Origin: Siderastrea radians
Taxonomy: Eukaryota; Cnidaria; Anthozoa; Scleractinia; Rhizangiidae
DNA: 64,000 bases
Assembly: GCA_964017195.1 (NCBI GenBank)
Contig: OZ024895.1
Span: 22,499,233 to 22,563,232 of the forward strand
Direction of reading: 5' to 3'
Under the pieces are notes generated by a model. The model was not told the origin of the DNA, searched no databases, and saw only the letters and a program-made list of their open reading frames with translations. The position numbers and the translations under genes are program-made. Below, one piece after another: positions 9,864 to 19,095 of the stretch. Numbering within the stretch: the stretch's first letter is position 1; every line of letters begins with the position of its first letter.

Positions 9864-10710
9864 CTGCTATTGACCGATATCTAACAGAAAAAGAGTACAA
9901 ACACTCCATAATTCGCGACAAAGAGTTTAAAAGCTCCAAGCAAGTTCTTGAGGGAAAAGCCTAGCTTCTCCGACAACAAGGCTGAAAGGCAAGCCACGAA
10001 GTCTGACAACAACCAACCAACAATTCACGAAGTCTGACAACAACCAAGGAAAATGAGCTGTGCGAAAAAAAAAAAAAGAAGCTGGGAAAGGGAAGTCTGC
10101 AAGTCCTGGTCCAAACAGTTTGGTGGCTCTTGGCGCAGTATTTTGGTCTTCGTGCCGGGTCGCCAGGAACACCACAGCATGAAAGGTGAAGATTTCTTTT
10201 GGACTGGACGAAAACAACATGGTGTACGTTGAATTCATCGAGAACCCGACCAAAACACGCCAGTCTGGATTGTCCGCAAAGCCCCGAAGGTTTCTTCCAA
10301 AAATGTTTGCCACTGGAGATGAGAGATGTCCCGTTGCAATCTTCAAAGAGTTTCTGTGGCGTCGTCCTCCCCAATTACGTACAACCGGTCCACTTTATCT
10401 CTCTTGCATGTCGAATCTGTCCTCGCAAGTTTGGTACAAGCAGCAGCCGATGGGAGAGAACAAGATCAATGGCATGATGAAATCCGTCATCGAAGGAACG
10501 TCACCGGAGGATTCATCGAAATTATTTTCCAACCACAGCGCTAGGAGAACAGTTGTAAAGAAGTTGAAGACAGCAGACCTCGAGCGAAGTTCAGTTGTTA
10601 AAGTAACGGGCCACAGAAACGAGAAGTCACTGGATGACTATGACAAAGGAGATGAAACTGAACAGCGACAGCTTTCCCACACCATCAGCAACGCAAGAAA
10701 CATCAGTTAG
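9864..10710 (+). pseudogene. Tandem duplicate of the Crypton catalytic half
   Basis: Repeats 9017-9859 at a period of 847 bp, with only about a dozen differences seen by eye. It starts inside the N-terminal region (AIDRYLTEKEYKHS), carries the same TAG after LEGKA and the same linker damage, and holds an open 174-residue catalytic segment at 10186-10710 with H-x-x-R, GHR and DDY motifs kept. The shared stops show the gene was already dead when it was duplicated. Confidence 0.85.
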
Positions 10711-11182
10711 TTCGAGGAAACAGCTCAACGTCGGTCAGTAGCACCACCAGCAGTTCCAGCAACTTCAACCCCTTCTCGCCCGACGTTCAATCCCGCGGCA
10801 ACAACTTCAACCAAGCAGCTTTCGCGTTTTCAGATGCGTCAGTGTTTCATGAACATAAACCATTTTCATCAATGTCAAGTCACTTTTAACATGGGAAACA
10901 CAGCAGCTCCTTAATAGCCACAACCAGCTGCATCACATGGCGAGGACAGTATTTCTAAGTGAGTCATATTTTGAAAAGCTTTTTGAAAATGTCGATCGAT
11001 TTCGTCTTAGTTAGATTCGACTACGAACAAGAACAACTTGAGCTCTTGAAATAAGCAAGTTTTGACGCTATTTCACACCTCTTTTTCTGTTTGAGGTTTC
11101 CGAAACTTTAGAACGATAGCTGCTTCCAGAAAGAATATTTTGGATCTGTAAATTTCCACAAGTGCTTGCATGTCAATCAAGG
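10711..11182. other. Crypton 3' flank, no gene seen
   Basis: Sequence after the recombinase copies, with a weakly Ser/Thr/Pro-coding stretch (AACTTCAACCCCTTCTCGCC) that could be the former C-terminal or 3' region. The 10-bp repeat TCAATCAAGG at 11173-11182 begins the next element's target duplication. Confidence 0.4.
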
Positions 11183-11500
11183 CACTCATATCCAATACAC
11201 CCAAACTGAGTCGAATCGTCTTAAAGCAAAGACGATTCGAGTCAGCTCGAGAATCAAAGACTTCCGACTCACCGGAAGTCCGTTTAGCGGAACTCGACTT
11301 ACCGGAAGTCAGGTCGCGAATAAATGCGCACGGGAGGTGAAAAATTTTGACGAATCGACTCGAATCGACTCGATTCGAGTCGATTCGTATTTCTAAAAGT
11401 CGATTCGACTCAACGGAAATCAGGTCGTGAAGTCCTTCAAGTATGTGCGCGCGACACAATGAGACATAACAAGGAACGCAGAACATGGACCTTTCTCATT

Positions 11501-11870
11501 CTTAAAGCGTCACTGATGCGACACTAAACAGGAACATTGTAATGAAGCTTCTTCCTCGCTTGTGTTGTCGATCTGAAGGATTTGCACACGGAACGACAAG
11601 AAGATAACATGAACCTTCCTCGTTCTTAAAGCGTGATGCGACACTAAACGGGAAAATTGCAATGAACCTTCTCCCTCGCTTGTGTTGTCGATCTGAAGGA
11701 TTTGCACACGGAACGACAAGAAGATAACATGAACCTTCCTCGTTCTTAAAGCGTAATGCGACACTAAACAGGAGTGCAATGAACCTTCTCCCTCGCTTGT
11801 GTTGTCGATCTGAAGGACTTACACACGGAACGACAAGAAGATAACATGAACCTTCCTCGCTCTTAAAGCG
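11501..11870. repeat. Minisatellite, about 120-bp unit, 3 copies
   Basis: Units start with CTTAAAGCG at 11501, 11625 and 11745 and end at 11862, with periods 124, 120 and 117. Each contains GTGTTGTCGATCTGAAGGA and GAACGACAAGAAGATAACAT. The open frames on the minus strand are a by-product of a period divisible by three. Confidence 0.9.
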
Positions 11871-11880
11871 AGTCGATTCG

Positions 11881-12560
11881 ACCACTTTTTCTACCCTCCC
11901 TGTTCGCCTTCTTGTGTGATTTTTTCTAAGTGTCTTGCAAATCGACTTTCCAGTTAGTCGAACCGACTACACAACGGACGATTCGAGTCGAATCGACTCG
12001 AATCGAGTCGATTCGACCACTTTTTCTACCCTCCCTGTTCGCCTTCTTGTGTGATTTTTTCTAAGTGTCTCGCAAATCGACTATCCAGTTAGACGAACCG
12101 ACTACACAACGGACGATTCGAGTCGAATCGACTCGAATCGAGTCGATTCGACCACTTTTTCTACCCTCCCTGTTCGCCTTCTTGTGTGATTTTTTCTAAG
12201 TGTCTCGCAAATCGACTATCCAGTCAGTCGAATCGACTACACAACGGACGATTCGAGTCGAATCGACTCGAATCGAGTCGATTCGACCACTTTTTCTACC
12301 CTCCCTGTTCGCCTTCTTGTGTGATTTTTTCTAAGTGTCTCGCAAATCGACTCTCCAGTTAGACGAACCGACTACACAACGGACGATGCGAGTCGAATCG
12401 ACTCGAACCGAGTCGATTCGACCACTTTTTCTACCCTCCCTGTTCACCTTGTTGTGTGATTTTTTCTAACTGTCTCGCAAATCGACTTTCCAGTTAGTCG
12501 AATCGACTACAAAACGGACGATTCGAGTCGAATCGAGACGAGTCGTCACTATCTAAGACG
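11881..12560. repeat. 135-bp satellite, 5 tandem copies
   Basis: CCACTTTTTCTACCCTCCC recurs at 11882, 12017, 12152, 12287 and 12422, an exact 135-bp period. Each unit also has CTTCTTGTGTGATTTTTTC and a palindromic block built from CGATTCGAGTCGAATCGACT. Divergence between units is low, so amplification looks recent. Confidence 0.95.
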
Positions 12561-12733
12561 AATCGAGTCAGTTTGGGTGTATTGGACAACCCTCAATCAA
12601 GGATGTCATTTTTCAACCAATAACGTGAATGTAGGTGGGACCAGTTAGCCGTGACACGAAATAAACACGATTGAAGAGCAAAACAGAGTGAAATTTTTGC
12701 ATGTGTATTCCAGGTTATTAACAAGTAATCAGC

Positions 12734-12747
<14 letters not shown>

Positions 12748-12765
<18 letters not shown>

Positions 12766-12850
12766 ACACTCGTAAATTTTTCAAAGACTTCAAATTGCAA
12801 ATTTTGTTAGCCTTTGAAAAATCTACTCGTGCTTATTTATTCCAAATTGC
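12748..12850. repeat. Inverted repeat at the end of the composite insertion
   Basis: Two 39-nt arms: GCAATTTGGAATAAATAAAC at the left, and its near-complement TTATTTATTCCAAATTGC at the right, separated by 25 bp. It is probably a transposon terminal hairpin. Confidence 0.82.
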
Positions 12851-12926
12851 ACTCCAAATAATGTGATTACCTATACAAACGTTTCTTTCGAGAAATGTTT
12901 TGCACAATTCTGGTTACTTCATGGTG

Positions 12927-12999
12927 GTTTCCGTAGTGTAGTGGTTATCACGTCCGCCTAACACGCGGAAGGTCGCCAGTTCAAGCCTGGCCGGAAACA
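12927..12999 (+). tRNA. tRNA-Val(AAC)
   Basis: Perfect consensus copy: acceptor GTTTCCG/CGGAAAC, discriminator A, anticodon loop CTAACAC, intact A and B boxes. TTTTCTTTC follows. Its upstream leader is interrupted by the 4.25-kb insertion ending about 60 bp before the gene, so it keeps internal promoters but only a short native flank. Confidence 0.93.
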
Positions 13000-13614
13000 T
13001 TGTTTTCTTTCTTTCTTTTCTCTCTAACATGTCTAAATCACCCTTTTTCTTTCTTTCTTTTTTTCCCTCTCTCTAAATCATGTGTCGGTTTCAGAGTCAA
13101 GCTGGAAAACTTAAAAAAAACGAAAGGGGCTCCATAGCTTCACGATGTAAAAGCGATGGGTCTGGTTCAACTCCGTGGCTTCGAAAAGTCTAAGTTACCT
13201 TGGGAATAAACTGCCGCTTAAGCCAACATTTACCGTACCGTACAAGAAAAAGGGCTGGAACCAGGTTTAAAAGGGACAGGTCAAGCAAACAGTTTGGAGC
13301 CGCAATGAGTGAGTCCACCTCAATCAACCACATTTAAGGGATGAAATCAGACATCATCATATGAAGTCCGCGTGGTCTCACTCCAACCAACCTATCCATG
13401 AATGCATGTAACATGTCAGGCCACAGCACCAGGAACCACTTTCCCTCTCCTTTTTTTAGCGTCCTCTGCGTATTTAGTATGTTCTGCTGATATGATGACC
13501 CAGCGGCCTAACCTCGCCGCCAAAAGGTTCATTTTATAATTTCACAGTCTTTCAACAATCAAATACGGGGATTTAACATAGTCAAGGTTTGATGAACCTC
13601 GTTTAATGTCCATA
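13000..13614. repeat. Val-to-Asp spacer and Asp leader
   Basis: Contains TCCATAGCTTCACGATGTAAA, then the Asp leader with CATGTCAGGCCACAGCACC, GATGACCCAGCGGCCTAACC, CAGTCTTTCAACAATCAAAT and TTGATGAACCTCGTTT. The same order occurs before Asp copies at 14871, 17108, 48683 and 57556. Confidence 0.75.
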
Positions 13615-13686
13615 TCCTCGGTAGTATAGTGGTGAGTATCCCCGACTGTCACGCGGAAGACCGGGGTTCGATTCCCCGCCGGGGAG
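13615..13686 (+). tRNA. tRNA-Asp(GTC), mismatched anticodon stem
   Basis: Acceptor, D and T arms match the intact copies. The anticodon arm reads CCCGA-CTGTCAC-GCGGA, leaving two mispairs. T-rich TTTTTT follows within 15 bp. It is likely non-functional or weak. Confidence 0.75.
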
Positions 13687-14300
13687 ACTGTCAATTTTTT
13701 AACATAAAATACGTCACGGAACCTCTTAAAGAACAGAACAAGATAAGAGATTAACGCACATATTGGGCTACATTTCCTCTTTTAGGCTTAGTACATTTTG
13801 TTTTTCGATTGCACTTAGCAAGACATTTGCAAGAAATATCTCATGGAGCACTCTAGTATTCATCGCAGAGTATCACTCAACTACGTTGTCAAAAATAAAA
13901 TACAAGACGTAACAAGGGAATGTAAAATAATATTATCAGTGTCTTTTTGGGTTAGTGTTCATTATAATGATTTTGTCTCTTCTTCCAGCAACAAATGCAG
14001 CAACGAAAATTTTGTATCCATTGTAGGATAATAATTAACATATTGCTTGCATCTTGTGTCTCAACTGGAAAAAATTCAGTTTGCAAAACTACCGTGAATG
14101 CAAAACCACCTTGTTAGGGGTTTTAACAGTTTGGTTCCAGGAAATGGTCTCAAGAGATGGTAAGGCCGTTAATATTATCAGTGATTAATAAACCTTTATG
14201 TTATTGTTCTAAAGTTGCAGGTTAAACTTACATATGGAAATTTTCTTTTGAAAATAGTTTTGCACAATTCTAGATGCTTCACCACTTTTAAATCACGGTG
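13687..14300. repeat. Asp-to-Val spacer and Val leader
   Basis: Spacer with AGCACTCTAGTATTCATCGC, AACAAATGCAGCAACGAAAA and CAAAACCACCTTGTTAGGGG, then the Val leader (TTGGTTCCAGGAAATGG). The same spacer stands at 38247-38800 (inverted) and 63250-63890. Confidence 0.72.
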
Positions 14301-14372
14301 GTTTCCGTAGTGTAGTGGTTATCACGTCCGCCCACACGCTTAAGGGCGTCAGTTCAAGTCTGGCCGGGAAAC
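14301..14372 (+). pseudogene. tRNA-Val pseudogene
   Basis: The 5' half (acceptor, A box) is intact, but the anticodon region reads CCGCCCACACGCTTAAGGGC: one anticodon base is lost and the 3' stem is scrambled. The acceptor 3' strand has an extra G. It corresponds by position to the intact Val(CAC) at 63895. Confidence 0.85.
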
Positions 14373-14870
14373 ATGATCGTTTTTTTTTTTTTTGTTCTAA
14401 CTGCAGCAAAAAAAGCCGTTTCTTTCACACTGAGCCTAAGACGTTTTATTATACTTTCTCTTCTTTCATAGAAACAGACACGATTGGCCTACTTCCCCAA
14501 CGGCATTCCTGAAGATAGCCGTTAAGATGAATCCGGCAGCGTAACCCGATTTTCAATCTTTCAAGTTCAAATTAAAGGTTTTAACTGAGATTGGACTCAC
14601 TGTCCGTTCCCCACCCCCATCACATTTAAGGGATAAAATCAGACATTCTTGAATGAATGTAACATGTCAGGACAAGCACCGGGAACTACGTTTCCTAATC
14701 CTTTTTTTAGCGTCCCCTGCGTGTTTAGTATGATCAAGCGATATGACTGGACCCAGCGGCCTTACCTCGCCGCCAAATTTTACACTTTATATTTCACAGT
14801 CTTTCAACAATCAAATGCAGGGATAAAACATGGCCAACGTTTGATGAACCTAGTTTTTTGAATGCCCAAA
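14373..14870. repeat. Val-to-Asp spacer and Asp leader
   Basis: T-rich stop tract, then spacer and the conserved Asp leader (CCCAGCGGCCTTACCTCGCC, CAGTCTTTCAACAATCAAAT). No gene seen. Confidence 0.7.
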
Positions 14871-14942
14871 TCCTCGGTAGTATAGTGGTGAGTATCCCCG
14901 CCTGTCACGCGGGAGACCGGGGTTCGATTCCCCGCCGGGGAG
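14871..14942 (+). tRNA. tRNA-Asp(GTC)
   Basis: Consensus copy: acceptor TCCTCGG/CCGGGGA with discriminator G, anticodon arm CCCGC-CTGTCAC-GCGGG, T arm CGGGG-TTCGATT-CCCCG, intact A and B boxes, no intron. A run of ten or so T follows within 20 bp. It carries the conserved Asp leader. Confidence 0.95.
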
Positions 14943-16408
14943 GCTGAGTCGAAACTTTTTTTTTCTTGAACTGCCTTTGTTCTTTTTTATTTTATTTTGA
15001 ACACTGAAGTAGAAGGAACGTTTGAATGTAATTGCATAAATGTAATTGCAAGAAACAAGACGATGAAGAAAGCAAAAGCTTATTAGTATGTTATTTTACT
15101 AACGTATTTCACGTCATGGCAGCGGCCAAATCAGCCAACTTTGGGTGATTTGGCAATAAAATCAATACGATTGTGACGCTCGATGGAAAGGTGGCGACTG
15201 CCGTTTTTTATTCAGCGCATTTGATCAGAGTGATCTCTGTCAGAACGAAGTCGAATTTCTTGACAAAGTAATGCTATGCTATAGTGTGTGGAAGTATGAA
15301 AACGAATTCACCAGGAACTAAAATATGTACTGATGCATAATGATTTAAATGGTTGTGATACAAGAAAATAAAAATAATTTTTGCAGAACATGTTTCGACA
15401 TAGTCAGGTTCAATGACCTGGCAATTACATTTATACTAAAAGAATTGGCATTTTCGTGATCGGAGACCCATCAAAAAATGCCTTGCAAATTCTAAACTGA
15501 ATAAAGGCTTTCTTGTTTCTGGAAAAAGAAAAAAAAGTTTCAAAAAAGTCCTTACCACTCTTACCTTTCTTGGTAAAGCTTCAGCAGTTACAGGTCCACA
15601 GAAATGAGACTCCATGGCCAAAGAGATATGAAAGGGGATAAATCTTAAGTGTGAACTGTGGCGATATTTCAGTCATGCATGTTACATTATCTGTATTTCG
15701 AACATCTAGCATATAACCGTAAACCTGTTCCATGGTAACTAAATACAGTCTTTGCTCTTGAGGGTATAAATAGCAGAGCTAACAAATTACAATAAAGTTG
15801 TTGCTGTTGTTAGTTAGTTGGTTAGTTAGTTTGCCTACAGGTCCACAGAACTGATGAGATTTCAAAGGGATATGAAAGCAGATCAATCTTCAGTAAGGCA
15901 CTTTATGGTTATTTCGTGCATGTTACATAATCTGTATTTCGAACATCTAGCACATGACGGTAAGCCTGTTCCATCGTGTGATTTTCATTTAACTTTGTTT
16001 AGTCAATAAACCTGGACATTTTAATAAGGTTGTTGTTGTGCTTGTTGTTAATTAGTTAGTTAAGTTATGGTTAGTTTGCCTTAGAGATGTGAATTCTAGT
16101 TCGAGATTCTCCGGCCTTTATGCTGCTCCTCCGACTTGAAAGATATCGTCTCAGGAACCTTTCCGTCCGTTTTCCTACTCTTCAGTACTTTTCTTGCAAC
16201 TTATGTAGGAACTGAAGAGGTCAGTCAGGGTGGACATTTCGGTTCCAGGAAATTGTTTAAGAGACGTGAAAGGCCGTAAACACTTTTATCAGTAGCTAGT
16301 AAACCTTTTTGTCCTCAGTAGGCAGGTATGATATGAATACATCGTAAATTTTCCTATGGAGAAATGTTTAGGACAATGCTGATTACTTCACATTATTTCT
16401 TCATGGTG
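14943..16408. repeat. Long Asp-to-Val spacer
   Basis: Diverged copy of the spacer described at 5222-6859: GTGACGCTCGATGG, GACAAAGTAATGCTATGC, CATGTTTCGACATAGTCAGG, CTGTATTTCGAACATCTAGC (twice), GTTATGGTTAGTTTGCC and the Val leader. The uninterrupted GTTGTTAATTAGTTAGTTAA near 16040 is the empty site of the 2-kb element at 21031. No gene seen. Confidence 0.72.
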
Positions 16409-16481
16409 GTTTCCGTAGTGTAGTGGTTATCACGTCCGCCTAACACGCGGAAGGTCGCCAGTTCAAGCCTGACCGGAAACA
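16409..16481 (+). tRNA. tRNA-Val(AAC), one T-stem mismatch
   Basis: Identical to the consensus Val(AAC) except that the T-arm 3' strand reads CTGAC instead of CTGGC, giving one C-A mismatch. TTTTC follows. Downstream spacer is almost identical to that after Val(CAC) at 47990. Confidence 0.85.
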
Positions 16482-17107
16482 TTGTTTTCTTTCTTTCTTT
16501 TCTCTCTAACATGTCTAAATCACCCTTTTTCTTTCTTTCTTTTTTCCCTCTCTCTAAATCATGTGTCGGTTTCAGAGTCACGCTGGAAAACTTTAAAAAA
16601 GCAACAGGGGCTCCATAGCTTCACGATGTAAAAGTGATGAGTCTTGTTCAACTCCGTGGCTTCGAAAAGTGTAAATTACCTGGGGAATAAACTGCCGCTT
16701 AAGAAAAAGGGCTGGAACCGGGTTTAAAAGGCACAGAAAGCAAAACGTTTGGAGCCCCGGACGTCAGTCCACCTCAACCAATCACATTTTAAGGATGAAA
16801 TCAGACGTCAGCATATAAATACTCACAATCATGGCATCCACTTTCAGTCCGCGTGGTCTCAATCCACCCAACCTACCCATGAATGCATGCAACATTTCAG
16901 ACCTTAGCACCAGGAACTACGTTTCCTACTCCGGCCTTTTTTAGCGTCCTCTGCGTATTTAGTATGATCAGGTGATATGATGACCCAGCCGCCTAAACTC
17001 GCCGCCAAAAGTTTCCTTTTATTTTATATTTCACAGTCGTTCAACGATCGAATAAAGGGATTAAACATAGTTGAGGTTTGATGAACCTCGTTTCTCAAGC
17101 GCCCAAA
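16482..17107. repeat. Val-to-Asp spacer and Asp leader
   Basis: Contains CTTTCTTTCTTTT, TCCATAGCTTCACGATGTAA, GATGACCCAGCCGCCTAAAC and the Asp leader. It is a close paralogue of 48062-48682. No gene seen. Confidence 0.75.
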
Positions 17108-17180
17108 TCCACGGTTGTAAAGTGGTGAGTATCCCCGCCTGTCACGAGGGAGTCCGGGGGTCCGATTCCCCTCCGGGTAG
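17108..17180 (+). pseudogene. tRNA-Asp pseudogene
   Basis: Asp-type with loop CTGTCAC but altered acceptor (TCCACGG against CCGGGTA), D arm TGTAAAGTGG, anticodon 3' stem GAGGG, and an extra G before the T loop (GGGGGTCCGATT). Same site and partly the same defects as 48683-48755. Confidence 0.85.
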
Positions 17181-17325
17181 ACTGTCTATTTCTTACCATA
17201 AAATACGTAACGGAACCTCTTAAACAACAGCACAAGATAAGAGATTGCAAGAAGCATGACATCTCACGGAAAACTCTAGTATTCATTGCCGAGTATCACA
17301 ATAAACGAATCGCCCTAAAACTTCA

Positions 17326-17940
17326 AGGGCTGATTATTTAAACGAAGTTTAGACCGCGGCTAAGAAAGGGATTTAGACCGCGATTCCAATTATTTAAACA
17401 ACGTTTATCATAAGCCGCGTCTAGACGAAGTTTAACCGTGGACTAACAAACAATAGCAAGTTAGACCTGCTCCTGAGTAGGTTTAGACGTCGTTTAACCG
17501 TTTATTTTCACTGATTCTAGCCCTTTGCAGTTAACTTGTTTCTTAACTGATTTGTATTTTTATGCACTTCCTGAACCTCTAAACTGAATTTAAGAGATAT
17601 GTGATTCCATTTTTTCATTTCCTTTAAAAACGTAAGTAAAATTTCTTGAAAATATTTCCGCACAGCTCTATACTACATTATGTATGCAGTCCTTTTATTA
17701 AAAGAAAACAACAGCAAGACAATATAGAGTTCCTCTGGGAGTAGCACGCATGCATGATGTCAGAACAATAGGTACACTTGTTAGACGTCGTCTAAACGTG
17801 GTCTTCGTGAACTCCGGCTCCTCGGCGTTCAAATAATGCGATTTAGACTCCGGTTAGCTGTGGATTATGGAGTCGTCGACTAAACTTCGATTTAGCCTTA
17901 AACAACGTCTAACTTAGGCTTCGTTTAAATAATCGGCCCC
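17326..17940. mobile_element. TIR element with TTTAAACGAAG ends
   Basis: The left end GGGCTGATTATTTAAACGAA is inverted at the right end as TTCGTTTAAATAATCGGCCC. The interior repeats TTAGAC/GTCTAA motifs in both orientations. No coding sequence. A truncated second copy at 48914-49435 sits at the same position after an Asp pseudogene, so the insertion predates that segmental duplication. Confidence 0.85.
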
Positions 17941-18937
17941 AAAGGTTTATCCTTAGCTCTTTCGCATACCTCTGTTCTTTCTCGTGGATTCCAGATCCTA
18001 TTTTAAGCCGTCGAAAAGAGAAAAATGTGGGTAACCACGCCTTTTTTCAGGCGTAACTAAGCAACCATAATTAAAAAAAAACTGTTAAAATAAAAAGAAT
18101 GTGTGGCAATTTCTTTCCAAATTTAAGGAGGCTCGCAACAGTTTTTTAGGCCTTGGAGTGTATCTTTTGAAGACAAAATTTCGCATAGAAGGTAAACTTC
18201 GATTTCCTTGATACTACACCACCTTTTGAACATATGATCAAAGTTTATTTTCTTGCTGGTTTCCTAGCAACAGCTGTCACCATAGCAACGGTAATGGACA
18301 ACCCCTCATTTTAAATAATGTCGAATATCTCGAAAACTAGTCAGACACTTTATGACGAAACGTGAACTGTTTAAAGTACTCAACCTACACAACTTGTATG
18401 CAAAATTAGGGGAAAATCTGTAAGAGCGTTTTCATGTAAAATCATGATTCATTTTTTACGGGCTGATTTTGGTCATTCCTGCAATTTTCTTCAATATTTC
18501 AAGAAAGATAAAACTTGACACTTTCTCTCTTCAGTTGAGAGATCTTTTATGATATCAGACATTCTTAATGTACATTTTGTTTTGAACACTGAAGTAGAAG
18601 GAACATTTGCTAAATGTAATTGCAAAAAACAAGACGATAAATAATGCTAAAGCTTATTCGTGTGTTACTTCACCAACATATTTCACGTGAATGCAAGGCA
18701 GAGGCCAAATGCAAACTTTCTGTGATTTCGCAATAAAATCAATAGGACTGTGACGCTCGATGGGAAGGTAGCGACCGGCGCTTTCTATTCAGTGCATTTG
18801 ATCAGAGTGATCTCTGCCGGAACGAAGAGGCCATTGATCAAGCTCATCGAAAGCCAGCGATACAAATCATTTTGTTCAGTTGCGTGCTATCTCATTACCA
18901 CATTCTTCCCCCAATCCGAAAAAGACGCCAGTCGATA
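17941..18937. other. Unique stretch, then array spacer
   Basis: 17941-18560 has no gene I recognise. TTAA at 18123-18126 followed by GGAGGCTCGCAACAG resembles the left end of the TTAA-type elements, but no matching right end was found. From about 18565 the Asp-to-Val spacer returns (ACACTGAAGTAGAAGGAAC, CTGTGACGCTCGATGGG) without an Asp gene before it. Confidence 0.5.
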
Positions 18938-19085
18938 TTCCTTTGTTGTCTGCCTTCGTGGATCTTATAAAACTGTACCACGGTAAAACAGGTGTGATTT
19001 GATGCCACCTTCGATTTTTCGAACTCCCGATTTTTCGAACCAATTTCCATTTCCCTTGGAGGTTCGAAAAATCAGAATTCCACTG
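18938..19085. mobile_element. Pogo-like element, 5' truncated copy
   Basis: The right end matches 59160-59306: CGATTTTTCGAACTCCCG, then the terminal CGGAATTCCACTG-type end followed by TA. The left part is deleted; the join GATATTCC/TTTGTTG falls where spacer text and element text share GATAT-CC, suggesting a microhomology deletion. Confidence 0.75.
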
Positions 19086-19095
19086 TAAATCTTAA

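Larger units (their letters stand above)
11183..12592. mobile_element. 1.4-kb TIR element carrying satellite DNA
   Basis: TCCAATACACCCAAACTGA near the left end is inverted as TCAGTTTGGGTGTATTGGA at the right end. The first bases outside these blocks are less well matched. A 10-bp direct repeat TCAATCAAGG flanks it at 11173-11182 and 12593-12602, the size expected for Mutator-like insertion. No transposase is visible. The interior is two minisatellites and dense GAATCGACTC palindromes. Confidence 0.78.
8611..12864. mobile_element. Composite insertion in a tRNA-Val leader
   Basis: The Val leader that is continuous in other copies (GATTACATCGTAAATTTTCC) is split. GATTAC stands at 8600-8605 and again at 12865-12870, as a target-site duplication would. 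Inside are the Crypton-like gene fragments, the 11183-12592 satellite element and a terminal hairpin at 12748-12850. The order of nesting is inferred. Confidence 0.6.

Noticed and set aside
11502..11885. 127-codon minus-strand frame with internal protein repeats
   Set aside because: It only translates the 120-bp minisatellite; the repeat period keeps the frame open.
11881..12560. Regular repeats that could suggest a CRISPR-like array
   Set aside because: The whole 135-bp unit repeats, with no variable spacers between short repeats, and the context is a eukaryotic transposon. It is a satellite.
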